Of a DNA stretch of 28,939 nucleotides, positions 8,307 to 16,398 are shown piece by piece (positions within the stretch are counted from its first letter, which is position 1; every line of letters begins with the position of its first letter). The stretch comes from an uncultured Desulfobacterales bacterium (lineage in GTDB: Bacteria > Desulfobacterota > Desulfobacteria > Desulfobacterales > JAFDCJ01): contig CALZJV010000034.1 of assembly GCA_945787595.1 (NCBI GenBank), positions 1-28,939 of the forward strand. Direction: 5' to 3'. The notes beneath the pieces are model-generated. The model did not search any database. It was not told the DNA's origin and saw only the letters and a program-made list of their open reading frames with translations. A program made the translations under genes and the position numbers.

Positions 8307-9707
8307 TCATTGCGCAAATTTAAGGGTAAATGTGGTTCCCTGATTTATTTTGCTGGCTACCTGAATGATTCCTTTCATAGAACCCGCAAAAGCTTTTGCC
8401 AAGCTGAGGCCAAGACCAACGCCACCCTGGGATCGGCTTCGATCGCAACGGTAAAAACGCTCAAATATGTGCGGAAGGTCTTCTTCGGCAATACCGATTC
8501 CGTTATCTTGAAAGAAAATTTGGATCTCACTATCCTGTACCACCGCAGATACGTTAACGGTCCCATGATCGGGCGTATATTTGATGGCATTTTCCAGCAG
8601 GTTTGTCACAATTCGCTGCATCTTCTTTCTTGCGCCTCTAAATGGATAGGACTCCGGCAAACTGCAATTTAATTCTATTCTTTTTTCGTCGGCGACAGGT
8701 CTAAAGAGCTCGCAGGCTTCGTTTATCATCGCAACAATGTCAAATTTTTCTTCATGGGTTCCATTTACGCCGGCTTCGGCTTCGGTGATGTCTAGCATGG
8801 TATTAATCATATCGGTCAGACTATCGCACTCTTCCATGGTGCTGACCGCCATGTCCTTGTAATCATCCATTGTTTTTTCGCTAACCAAAGTCATTTCAGC
8901 GATGCCGCGAATCCTCGCCAGAGGGCTTCTAAGATCATGGGCAATGTTATCGTTAATCTCTTTCATAGAATTCAGCAGTATCTGAATCCGATCCAACATT
9001 TTGTTGAAAGTAGTACTAAGCCTTTCGATTTCATTCAGTTTGCCTTTGACCTCCACCCGTCGATCGTATGAACCATTGGATATATCCTCGGCCGTCCGGG
9101 TAACCTCCTCCATGTCAATCAGAGCCCGCCTAGCCAAATACCAACCGATAAGCGTTGAGCTAATGATCAGGAAACCCATTAAGATTGAAAATAAATTGCG
9201 GAAAATTTTTAGGTATTCATTGGCTTCTTCAAAGGTTTCTCCATTTTGCAGTATAATACCGGGTCCGATAACGGATGAAATCATTCGCGCTTCGTAATCA
9301 CTCTCCGGTAAGACCAATGTCTGGAATATATGCTTTGTTTTATCACCCTGCAGCTTCAAAATAGAGTCTCTTTTTTCAACAAGACCCCATGATGACATAT
9401 CGGTTGTTAGAAGTGTATTGCCGCTAAAATCAATGAGACGAAAAAATTCATCTTCCGGATCCTCAGATTCGGCTTCTTCAGCCATTTTATCCTTGAGACC
9501 CTCGATACCCAATTTGGCAAATTGTTCGGAATACACTTCTGCATCTTCGAGCATCTCACGATCCAATCGCTCCATTGTCACCGAATAGATCCGGTAATAG
9601 AAAATCGCAAAACTCATAAACGCCAATAAAGTAAAGGTTACCGTGTACAGAATGGTTAAGCGAAATAAGAGAGAATTTCCCAACCCACTAATTTTATTTA
9701 AAAACAT
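8307..9707 (-). CDS. Two-component sensor histidine kinase (CusS/QseC-like architecture)
   Basis: About 466 residues from the ATG at 9707 (GGGG before it; the frame is open four codons further). The order is TM1 (LTILYTVTFTLLAFMSFAIF), an acidic periplasmic sensor domain of about 125 residues, TM2 (LFSILMGFLIISSTLIGWYL) and a HAMP linker. Then come the dimerisation/H-box NDNIAHDLRSPLARIRG (phospho-His near residue 257), N-box LLENAIKYTP, G1 DNGIGI, F-box FERFYR and G2 GVGLGLSLAKAF. All catalytic motifs are intact. The start overlaps the end of the response-regulator gene by 14 bases, so the pair should be co-translated. The signal is unknown. No metal-binding motif is evident in the sensor domain, but the neighbouring efflux operon makes envelope or toxicant sensing plausible. 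Confidence 0.93.
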   Translation of the reverse strand: MFLNKISGLGNSLLFRLTILYTVTFTLLAFMSFAIFYYRIYSVTMERLDREMLEDAEVYSEQFAKLGIEGLKDKMAEEAESEDPEDEFFRLIDFSGNTLLTTDMSSWGLVEKRDSILKLQGDKTKHIFQTLVLPESDYEARMISSVIGPGIILQNGETFEEANEYLKIFRNLFSILMGFLIISSTLIGWYLARRALIDMEEVTRTAEDISNGSYDRRVEVKGKLNEIERLSTTFNKMLDRIQILLNSMKEINDNIAHDLRSPLARIRGIAEMTLVSEKTMDDYKDMAVSTMEECDSLTDMINTMLDITEAEAGVNGTHEEKFDIVAMINEACELFRPVADEKRIELNCSLPESYPFRGARKKMQRIVTNLLENAIKYTPDHGTVNVSAVVQDSEIQIFFQDNGIGIAEEDLPHIFERFYRCDRSRSQGGVGLGLSLAKAFAGSMKGIIQVASKINQGTTFTLKFAQ

Positions 9708-10362
9708 AGCCAACCCCACGCACTGTATGTATCAATTTAGTGTCGAAACCTTTATCAATTTTATCCCGCAGATAACAAATGCGCGCTTCTACGACATTTG
9801 TCTGGGGATTGAAGTTGTAATCCCAGACATGCTCCATTATCATGGTCTTGGAAACAACCCGTCCGGCATTGCGCATGAGGTATTCAAGCAGAGAAAACTC
9901 AAGTGGCTGCAAATCTATTTCCTGACCTGCTCTGAAAACTTTACGAGTTTGTAAGTTCAGGGTCAAATCAGCAACCTTAAGCTCGACAGATAATGTGATC
10001 CGGGTAGATCTTCGCATCAGCGATTGAACCCGGGCGAGCAACTCGCTGAAGGCAAACGGCTTGACCAGGTAATCATCACCGCCGGTCTGCAACCCTTCGA
10101 CGCGTTCGTCTACGGAACGTTTTGCACTTAAAATGAGCACCGGGATGTTAATTCTCTGATTTCGAATCTCTCTGATAATTGTCAATCCGTCGACGGTCGG
10201 CAGCATTAAATCAATTACGGCGACGTCATACGGTTCAGTCAGTGCAAGATGTAAACCGTCTTCTCCATCGATAACATGATCGACGGCATAACCGGCTTCC
10301 TTCAGACCGGTTTTGACAAAAAAGGCTATCTTTTGATCGTCTTCAATCAGCAACAGTCGCAT
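9694..10362 (-). CDS. OmpR/PhoB-family response regulator
   Basis: A 222-residue protein. The receiver domain has the acidic pocket EDD at residues 7-9, the phospho-acceptor Asp51 (VIDLMLP), Ser79 (LILSAKR) and Lys101 (LVKPF). The C-terminal winged-helix DNA-binding domain ends in the typical LIHTVRGVGYVFK. It is the first gene of a pair with the overlapping histidine kinase. Perfect palindromes lie 65-110 bases upstream of its start and are candidate operators. The CusR/CopR-like subgroup would suit control of the nearby efflux genes, but that target is inference from proximity. Confidence 0.95.
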   Translation of the reverse strand: MRLLLIEDDQKIAFFVKTGLKEAGYAVDHVIDGEDGLHLALTEPYDVAVIDLMLPTVDGLTIIREIRNQRINIPVLILSAKRSVDERVEGLQTGGDDYLVKPFAFSELLARVQSLMRRSTRITLSVELKVADLTLNLQTRKVFRAGQEIDLQPLEFSLLEYLMRNAGRVVSKTMIMEHVWDYNFNPQTNVVEARICYLRDKIDKGFDTKLIHTVRGVGYVFK

Positions 10363-10426
10363 AATTTAAGCTCATTAATTTGCATATAAAAATCTGGTAT
10401 CAATATCGCTAAGTTGGGCTTTTATC

Positions 10427-10472
10427 CCCAATTGGGCACTATTTAAATAGTGCTCGCGCGCGTTGGAACGCG
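10427..10472. promoter_or_regulatory. Cluster of three palindromes upstream of the response regulator
   Basis: Three adjacent dyads occur. CCCAATTGGG (10427-10436) is a perfect 10-mer. GCACTATTTAAATAGTGC (10436-10453) is a perfect 18-mer. CGCGTT-GG-AACGCG (10459-10472) has a 6-bp stem. They lie 65-110 bases upstream of the regulator ATG, between it and the end of the upstream lipoprotein gene. They could be operators or a transcript-end structure. Confidence 0.45.
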
Positions 10473-10563
10473 AAGTTTCCCAGATGTTGTTCGAGGCAGC
10501 GAATTTAGGTTCGGTGTAGATCTCATAAGCTATATCAATTGGTTTAATCACCGACGGGAATGT

Positions 10564-11643
10564 TTAATCCGGTGCTGATTGAAGCTGTGTGGTGGACGCA
10601 ATCCTGTCTTTCCAAAGCGTTCTGAGAACCCTAAACATCAGCTTGGTGGATTGATCGGTCTCATCGATATAAAACCATGATTGCCTGTACTTCACCGCTA
10701 CCGATGCATTTCTGGGACGCATATCTGCGCGAAAAATATGGACTTCTTTTCCGGCCAAGCCCGGTGCCGGGTAGTTGATTGCCAACCCCGATTCGTCATG
10801 CTCTTCCGGAACATCGATTGAGGCAGACAGCATCTCAATTAGATCATAAATTGAACTCGTGGTTATCGCTATGCTGCCTGAATCCGGTTCTTGAATTGCA
10901 TGATAAACCGGCAGTATGATAGGCTCCGACATGTTTATTTTCTGAGGCTGATCAAGTAATGCGAGCAACTCTCGGATTTCCTGCGTCCGCTTTGGTTCGC
11001 AGTCACGGATGACGAGTGAAAATTGAACGTCCTCGCGTGGAACTCGGGCCCAGTAAAGGTGGCCGGTATGATTTAGGTCGATCATCAGGTCAACCAGGCG
11101 CAGGAAGCGCGGATCGGGGTCTGACAGGGGAGATCGGATAAAGTCGGGGTTTCTCAGGTCATTGACACTTCGGGTAATCATCAGGAACGGAAGTCGGCTT
11201 GACTTTACGGAACGTGCGAATACTACCAGGACATCCAAGGGCACAGGCGACATTAACCGACTGAATTGCTCTTCGCCCTCAATCGGGGCATATGAAATTG
11301 TCGGACTTTCCTCGTAACCTAGTTCAGCGCTCAAGGGGACCAGGTTTGTCTCATAGTTTTCGCGCCGACCAAGTGCAAATTCGGCGCCGGCGCCGGCAGC
11401 GAAGCGAAGGTTGGCGGTCACATTTGTCACCGCCAGCATGCTGATGGTTTCTCCATATCGGTTGCGTACAACTGCCATCAGCATCTGCTGGTCCTCCGTT
11501 TGGTTAATAACCTCATTGTAAGCGGCTCGGCCGTTCGCTATTGATTGGGGCCCAATGACACTGCATCCATAAAGTGCCCACAAAAGCCCACAACACCCAG
11601 TAATAAAGCGATAAGGACTCAATCTCGTGTGACAAACTCGCAT
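10564..11643 (-). CDS. Uncharacterised lipoprotein
   Basis: About 359 residues from the ATG at 11643. That start is chosen because GGGGAGGT lies just before it; the frame is open 14 codons further but lacks a ribosome site. The N-terminus is a signal peptide ending ALYGC, an acceptable lipobox. The mature part begins with a well-ordered segment (AAYNEVINQTEDQQMLMAVV, then RYGETISMLAVTNVTANL). It ends with VKYRQSWFYIDETDQSTKLMF before the last helix. I recall similar proteins annotated as hypothetical in Deltaproteobacteria-type genomes, with no assigned function. It is flanked by the two-component pair and by a long AT-rich gap, and appears monocistronic. Confidence 0.75.
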   Translation of the reverse strand: MRVCHTRLSPYRFITGCCGLLWALYGCSVIGPQSIANGRAAYNEVINQTEDQQMLMAVVRNRYGETISMLAVTNVTANLRFAAGAGAEFALGRRENYETNLVPLSAELGYEESPTISYAPIEGEEQFSRLMSPVPLDVLVVFARSVKSSRLPFLMITRSVNDLRNPDFIRSPLSDPDPRFLRLVDLMIDLNHTGHLYWARVPREDVQFSLVIRDCEPKRTQEIRELLALLDQPQKINMSEPIILPVYHAIQEPDSGSIAITTSSIYDLIEMLSASIDVPEEHDESGLAINYPAPGLAGKEVHIFRADMRPRNASVAVKYRQSWFYIDETDQSTKLMFRVLRTLWKDRIASTTQLQSAPD

Positions 11644-11955
11644 TTTTACCTCCCCTGCTTTCTCGTCAGGCGCTTCTGTATCCATAGCATAAACACGAAT
11701 GAACTTTTCTGTATCATTATAATTGTGTATCAGTCAAATCATGCATAAATAACGACATTTCAAGCAATTTAATGTACCAAGATTACATTATGATGACATT
11801 ACCTGAACATTATCTTTTGATAATGTTAGAATTATTGTTTATAGTTCAATCATGACATTGACAAGATGACATGTTGTCTTAAATTTGTCTAAGAACTAAT
11901 TTATTAAGATTTTAAGAAGTGGAGAGGGTAAAAAAAGAATATTCCGGAGGATATC
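11644..11955. other. AT-rich regulatory gap with a 9-bp hairpin
   Basis: About 310 bases separate the lipoprotein gene (minus) from the possible small ORF (plus). A perfect hairpin, AACATTATC-TTTT-GATAATGTT, lies at 11806-11827. Several GACATT/GATGACAT motifs recur around 11755-11875, which may be binding sites. A TATAAT box on the minus strand near 11718 could serve the lipoprotein gene, but no good -35 accompanies it. Confidence 0.4.
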
Positions 11956-12042
11956 ATGGACAAAGACACTCGAAAAAATGAATTGTTCGCCGACGCAATG
12001 TCAAACCTAATGAAAGACAAACTCGTAAATGCTGTTGCTTGA
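11956..12042 (+). CDS. Possible 28-residue small protein
   Basis: An ATG preceded by a strong GGAGG at spacing 5 opens a 28-codon frame (MDKDTRKNELFADAMSNLMK..., ending NAVA). It is charged and predicted helical. It points toward the convergent MscS gene, whose stop lies 52 bases beyond. It is too short to recognise. It could be a genuine small protein, a leader peptide or the stub of a lost gene. Confidence 0.4.
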   Translation: MDKDTRKNELFADAMSNLMKDKLVNAVA

Positions 12043-12094
12043 CACTGAAAGAAAAGCAGGTCCAAATCTGTGCGAGCAGAACGTTTTATGTGAT

Positions 12095-14149
12095 TTAGGT
12101 AGAACCCGCCTGATAACGGATATGCACGTCTCTCTGGGGAAACGGAATCTCAATGCCGGCTTTGGCAAGCTCTTCGAATATCACAAAATAAAGATTGCTT
12201 CGAACACTGCGCCGCGGCGTCTTGCGGACGTCAATCCAGACGAGCAATTCGAAATTGATGGAGTTGTCGCCATATTCCACAAAGCGTACTGCCGGCCGAT
12301 GGATTTTATTCACCTCCGGTTCACTCTCCGCAGCCGCCAACAGGATCTTTTCAACTTGGCGCGGATCTGCCTTGTATGAAACACCGACCAACAGTTCTAT
12401 GCGGATCAGCGGTGAAGACAGCGTATAATTCACCATGGTGTTGGAAATCATGTTGGAATTGGGTACCAGATATTCGATATTGTCGCGGGTTTGCACTTTG
12501 GTGGCCCGCAGGTAGATGTCCGTTACTTTTCCCATCATGCCTTCGACCTCGATCCAGTCACCTTTACGGATTTTTCCACCAAAAATAATCGTAAAGCCGC
12601 TGATCACATTGGCGGCCATATCCTGAAGGCCGAGGCCGATACCGATGCCGATGGCGCCGGCAAACACCAACAGGAATTGGAGGTTGAGCCCCAGGATGTT
12701 CAGCGCAATTAAAAATCCGATCCCGAGAGCGGTGTATTTGAATACGGTGTTGAGGGCATACCCGAGGCCCGGATCGATGCCAAATGAGGGGTATAGCTTG
12801 TAATCAAAATAAGCCTGGGCCAGGCGGGAAACATAGACAATGGTCAGCAGAATCAGAATCGCCTTTACGATTAGCCAAAAGGTGACAGTGGTATCGCCGA
12901 GCTGAAAAATTGGGAAAGACATAATGCGCTGCAGGGGATTTAATAACCCGAGCATATTAAGAACAATAATCAGGGTCGCCACAACCGTGGCGTATTTGAG
13001 AATTGACCGCAATGCGCCGACGAACATCCGGGCGTCCTCATCGGTGCGGTCAAGTCTAAGATACCAGTTGTCCAGATAGCGCTTCAGAGTGTGAAAGAGC
13101 AACATAATGACAACAAAGGCAGCGCCGGTAAACCAGATTTTAATCAAGACCAGTCGGCCTAATGCCCTATATCCGAAGCTCCATAACAGAGCGGCCAGAA
13201 AAGACACGAGTAGCAGGGGAAAGTAAAACCGTCCCAGAAACCTTCGAAACCACAAATAGCTTTGAATTGGCAGTTCCGGCAACAGCGACATAAAGGCTTT
13301 CTTGTTGAGATGCATTATCAATAATACGACGATGACGGATACCGATATCGCAAAACGCAACAGCGCCAGGACATCTTCGCGGATCTCAAAAACTTCCGCC
13401 GTCCAGTATGCCGCTATACCGAAAATCGCATACAGCAATGCCAGCCGTGCCCAGCGATAAATTGTCCGGCCATACTGGGCAGTCACCTTGAAGAGGTCTC
13501 GGGTAAGCGATTCCTTCAGCAACCGCAATAAAAGAGCCCCGGCAGCCCAGAACCCGAGCAGACGCCCGATGAGTTGAAACCAGGCCGCCGCATAGTCAAT
13601 CAGGGCGTTGATAAGCGCAAATGCCCCGAGCAACAATAGCGGGATCAAAGCCGAAACCACCACCTTGATGCCGGACATAACGAAAGGATAGGTGACTTCC
13701 GGAATATACGCAGACAGCGGGTCAACCTTACGTTCCACCCATTCCATCACCCGCCGCTGACCCAGCAAGCTGTATAAGACACCGGCGAAAAAACCGAACA
13801 CAAGAATGGATCCGATCACGCCCAGCACCCTACTTTGCTCGATCACAAAACGAGTAAAGACCGGGATTTTTCGCGGCAGTGACACCGCCAGATCGTATAA
13901 ATAGGTGATGGTATTAAAATTCCAACCGAGAGGGATGCGGTCAAAAAGCGAACGCGCTTTCTGCTGAAACTCCTCCTTGACCTTGGTGGCCTCCCGAATC
14001 ATGACGTCGTCCATTTTATCGGATATGGCGATTGAAGGTTCCTTCTTTTCTGCAGCAGCGTCTGATTTATCCTGGGCGTCGGAATACGGGACGGCTGTCA
14101 AAATTCCGGCGAACAATAGAATTAAAATGATTCTAATGAGTTTTATCAT
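12095..14149 (-). CDS. Large mechanosensitive channel, MscS family
   Basis: A 684-residue protein. A signal peptide (IRIILILLFAGILTAVPYSDA) and a short periplasmic region are followed by roughly ten hydrophobic segments. The MscS core starts near residue 493. The pore helix has the glycine/alanine pattern AGAIGIGIGLGLQDMAANV, and the beta domain has GDWIEVEGMMGKVTDIYLR and EYLVPNSNMISN. A C-terminal alpha-beta domain ends RDVHIRYQ. The long N-terminal membrane region is of the MscK/YbdG-to-MscM scale rather than the minimal MscS. It should open under membrane tension and release solutes during hypo-osmotic shock. No adjacent gene explains its regulation. It ends 52 bases from the possible small ORF. 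Confidence 0.93.
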   Translation of the reverse strand: MIKLIRIILILLFAGILTAVPYSDAQDKSDAAAEKKEPSIAISDKMDDVMIREATKVKEEFQQKARSLFDRIPLGWNFNTITYLYDLAVSLPRKIPVFTRFVIEQSRVLGVIGSILVFGFFAGVLYSLLGQRRVMEWVERKVDPLSAYIPEVTYPFVMSGIKVVVSALIPLLLLGAFALINALIDYAAAWFQLIGRLLGFWAAGALLLRLLKESLTRDLFKVTAQYGRTIYRWARLALLYAIFGIAAYWTAEVFEIREDVLALLRFAISVSVIVVLLIMHLNKKAFMSLLPELPIQSYLWFRRFLGRFYFPLLLVSFLAALLWSFGYRALGRLVLIKIWFTGAAFVVIMLLFHTLKRYLDNWYLRLDRTDEDARMFVGALRSILKYATVVATLIIVLNMLGLLNPLQRIMSFPIFQLGDTTVTFWLIVKAILILLTIVYVSRLAQAYFDYKLYPSFGIDPGLGYALNTVFKYTALGIGFLIALNILGLNLQFLLVFAGAIGIGIGLGLQDMAANVISGFTIIFGGKIRKGDWIEVEGMMGKVTDIYLRATKVQTRDNIEYLVPNSNMISNTMVNYTLSSPLIRIELLVGVSYKADPRQVEKILLAAAESEPEVNKIHRPAVRFVEYGDNSINFELLVWIDVRKTPRRSVRSNLYFVIFEELAKAGIEIPFPQRDVHIRYQAGST

Positions 14150-14364
14150 CTAATGCCCTTTTTTTCGGCTGCAATTGTACGACTGCTTATTCTATGGCAC
14201 ATAGGATTTTGATTTTTGGAAAGGTGATTTTTGCGATCATCTCTCAGATCTTTTTTTAATTTTTTTTCACAATAACAACTAAAATCCCTTAACGCAAGGC
14301 ACCATAGGTTAATAATGACAGTACATACAGCAAGATCGTAAGAAATGAATGCCGTGTTCTCCAC

Positions 14365-14970
14365 CTAATCAGTCCTAAATTTTTCTATTATTTTTCCCCT
14401 CTCAATGAAGTTGGTGATGTCATCAAGGGCATTTTTATAAACAGTCATTGCTGTTTGCAGTTTATCGACGATCGGATCTTCCGTACCCAACCTCTTCTCT
14501 GCTTTAGATAGTAACTTCTCACCTTTTGAAAAATGAATCGATATTTCAGCCAATAATTCTTTTCGTTTCTCGTGTCTTTTGCGCTCCCCGGCAATAATCG
14601 GCAAAAGCCTTCGAACTGAATACTCCACCAAAGCATCCCTTGGGGCATTATGCTCATTGCAAATCATATCCAGAAAGGACAAAGACCTGCGGCTGATGAC
14701 AAAGGTTTTTTGGATTCGCCGATGGCGATCAAATTCGGTGTTTTCGAGTTCACTGGCCATGTTCTTTAAGATTTGAACATCTTCCATTAAATGGTCAAAA
14801 ACCGATTTTTGTTTGATCCCCAACTGGGCCGAAAGGATACTGATAGCATCAATACAATCTTCAGAAAGTCGAAATGTGGCTCGCACCGATTGCCGCCCCC
14901 GGAGATCCAGCGCTGATGGGTTAGACACAGATATTCTCATATCTATTTGATTTTTTACAGTTTTTTTCAT
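14365..14970 (-). CDS. Probable tandem ribbon-helix-helix DNA-binding protein
   Basis: A 201-residue basic protein that I do not recognise as a named family. Two segments have ribbon-helix-helix character, each a short beta-strand with alternating polar residues followed by two helices. The first is SVRATFRLSEDCIDAISILS (about residues 28-47) plus the next helix to 65. The second is KTFVISRRSLSFLDMICNEH (about 88-107) plus a helix ending RRLLPIIAGE. A charged coiled-coil-like C-terminus follows. Two copies in one chain would make a pseudo-dimer RHH. The gene is divergent from the Hsp20 operon, with an intergenic gap of 206 bases containing promoters for both, so control of that operon and itself is plausible but unproven. 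Confidence 0.6.
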   Translation of the reverse strand: MKKTVKNQIDMRISVSNPSALDLRGRQSVRATFRLSEDCIDAISILSAQLGIKQKSVFDHLMEDVQILKNMASELENTEFDRHRRIQKTFVISRRSLSFLDMICNEHNAPRDALVEYSVRRLLPIIAGERKRHEKRKELLAEISIHFSKGEKLLSKAEKRLGTEDPIVDKLQTAMTVYKNALDDITNFIERGKIIEKFRTD

Positions 14971-15010
14971 AAATTAGCTCATTTTCCAAAGCCCATCCAA
15001 TGATATTACT

Positions 15011-15040
15011 ATAATATAGATAAATATTTCAGTAATGCAA
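15011..15040 (-). promoter_or_regulatory. Candidate promoter of the RHH-like gene
   Basis: Minus strand: TTGCAT (15040-15035), 18 bases, then TATTAT (15016-15011), about 40 bases before the ATG at 14970. The match is moderate. Confidence 0.4.
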
Positions 15041-15060
15041 TATTTTTTTTATTGTGGATC

Positions 15061-15088
15061 TTGACAACAAGTAATTTATTTTTATTAT
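15061..15088 (+). promoter_or_regulatory. Candidate promoter of the Hsp20 operon
   Basis: A perfect TTGACA (15061-15066) is followed after 16 bases by TATTAT (15083-15088). A TATAAT lies 5 bases further along, but at a poor 21-base spacing. It is about 90 bases upstream of the first Hsp20 start. Neither a CIRCE element nor a clear sigma32-type sequence is visible. Confidence 0.5.
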
Positions 15089-15176
15089 ATAATCAAAATT
15101 CGATGAATGTCATGTGGATGGGTTGGAAACATAGAAACTTTATGGTCACTAACAGCTAAACTAAGGAGGTGTAAAA

Positions 15177-15629
15177 ATGATTTATCGCAGATTTTTTAAC
15201 ATGCCCACTTATAGAATCAGGAGCCCGTGGGATGAGTTACATCGGATGAGACAGCAGCTTGAACAGATGTTTGATGATACTCCGCAACAACGAGCAAGTT
15301 CCGGCGTTTTTCCACTGACCAATCTAACTGAAGACAAGGACAACTATTATGTTCGGGCCGAATTACCCGGTGTGAAAGGAGATGAGCTTGACATTCAGGT
15401 TACCGGCAACAACCTTGCTATTTCCGGTGAAAGAAAGATCGCTGCGGTAGAAGAAGGCGCCAGGTATCACAGAAGGGAACGCGAAGCCGGCACATTTTCC
15501 AGGATGATAGGACTTCCGGGAGAAGTCGACACTGATAAGGTGGAGGCCAATCTGGAAAACGGTATTTTAACCATTGTGGTTGCAAAAGCAGAGATCGCAA
15601 AGCCCAAGCAGATTACCATAAAGTCGTGA
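15177..15629 (+). CDS. hsp20: Small heat-shock protein, Hsp20/alpha-crystallin family (1)
   Basis: A 150-residue ATP-independent holdase chaperone. A short N-terminal arm (WDELHRMRQQLEQMFDD) precedes the alpha-crystallin domain, at about residues 45-150. Domain landmarks are YYVRAELPGVKGDELDI, the beta4-7 stretch ISGERK...YHRREREAGTFSR, and the A-x-x-x-N-G-I-L signature (ANLENGILTI). The ending, PKQITIKS, is typical of bacterial class A sHsps. AAGGAGGTG lies directly upstream of the ATG. The second Hsp20 gene starts 31 bases after its stop, so the two are co-transcribed and may co-assemble. Confidence 0.95.
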   Translation: MIYRRFFNMPTYRIRSPWDELHRMRQQLEQMFDDTPQQRASSGVFPLTNLTEDKDNYYVRAELPGVKGDELDIQVTGNNLAISGERKIAAVEEGARYHRREREAGTFSRMIGLPGEVDTDKVEANLENGILTIVVAKAEIAKPKQITIKS

Positions 15630-15660
15630 AAAAAGAGTTTCACAAAGGAGGGAACTAACC

Positions 15661-16071
15661 ATGGCTGATACACAGAGCAAAGAGCTTAAGGTTCGAGAAA
15701 AGCAAGAGGTGGCCAGTCCTGCCGAGCAAACCACACCGGGATTGGTCTTCACACCTGCTGTCGATATCTTTGAAACGGAAAAGGAAATTACCCTGCTCGC
15801 CGACATGCCGGGCGTCAAAGCAGATGATCTAACGATTGATCTGCGCGACAACACTCTGACCTTATCGGCAGATATTGCCCCCGTTGAGAACACCGGTGAG
15901 GAAGAAATTTTGGTTGAGTATGAAACCGGCAGGTATTACCGTCAGTTTACATTAGGTGAGTTGGTTAACCAGGAAAACATTGATGCGAAGCTAAATGACG
16001 GCGTTCTTCGCTTATCGCTTCCAAAAGTGGAAAAGGCAACGCCTAAAAGGATTACCGTCAAGACAGGATAA
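15661..16071 (+). CDS. hsp20: Small heat-shock protein, Hsp20/alpha-crystallin family (2)
   Basis: A 136-residue second sHsp, divergent from the first. Its N-terminal arm is short and polar (MADTQSKELKVREKQEVASP). The alpha-crystallin domain occupies about 35-136: DIFETEKEITLLADMPGVKA, an unusually acidic middle (NTGEEEILVEYETGRYYRQF), then AKLNDGVLRLSLPK and PKRITVKTG. An AAAGGAGGGAAC site precedes the ATG. Paired Hsp20 genes with one acidic partner are common, and hetero-oligomer formation is a reasonable inference. A stem-loop at 16083-16123 follows within 12 bases of the stop and probably ends the transcript. Confidence 0.95.
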   Translation: MADTQSKELKVREKQEVASPAEQTTPGLVFTPAVDIFETEKEITLLADMPGVKADDLTIDLRDNTLTLSADIAPVENTGEEEILVEYETGRYYRQFTLGELVNQENIDAKLNDGVLRLSLPKVEKATPKRITVKTG

Positions 16072-16082
16072 TTGGATTAAGG

Positions 16083-16123
16083 AGCCGGAAACCTGCGCGA
16101 GCAAGATTTGCGGGATTCCGGCT
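16083..16123 (+). terminator. Stem-loop after the Hsp20 pair
   Basis: An 8-bp perfect stem, AGCCGGAA/TTCCGGCT, encloses 25 bases with some internal GC pairing. It lies 12 bases after the second Hsp20 stop and is followed by TTGATTAAAT, which is only weakly T-rich. Confidence 0.5.
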
Positions 16124-16231
16124 TTGATTAAATCCATTGGGCGAATTTAAATTTCGTCTAACAGATTTTGAATACATTCGCCTTTTGTTTGGTTGGTGCT
16201 AAATTAGGCTGATATAATAGGAGGTGGAAAA

Positions 16232-16291
16232 ATGTATAGACATCCCCAGACCACCCCTACCTTCATCAGCCATTCAGCTCAATTTGGTTAA
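16232..16291 (+). CDS. Possible 19-codon ORF before the J-protein gene
   Basis: A TATAAT-like box (16213-16218) and GGAGGTG directly precede an ATG that opens 19 codons (MYRHPQTTPTFISHSAQFG) before TAA. The ribosome site is strong but the peptide has no recognisable feature. The ORF lies 107 bases upstream of the J-domain gene. It may be a leader peptide or the stub of a deleted gene. Confidence 0.25.
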   Translation: MYRHPQTTPTFISHSAQFG

Positions 16292-16398
16292 ACCGCTTGA
16301 GGCCTATAAATAGAAAACCCAATAATATTCTCTGATATTTATTAAGGATTCAATTTTAAGACTTTAGAAAGCATAATAATTAGCTGAAGAGGTCTGTC

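Noticed and set aside
14146..14364. 72-codon GTG-start frame between the RHH-like gene and the MscS gene
   Set aside because: Its stop overlaps the MscS start in an ATGA arrangement, but the protein is low in regular structure, cysteine-rich by chance and without a ribosome site or family resemblance.
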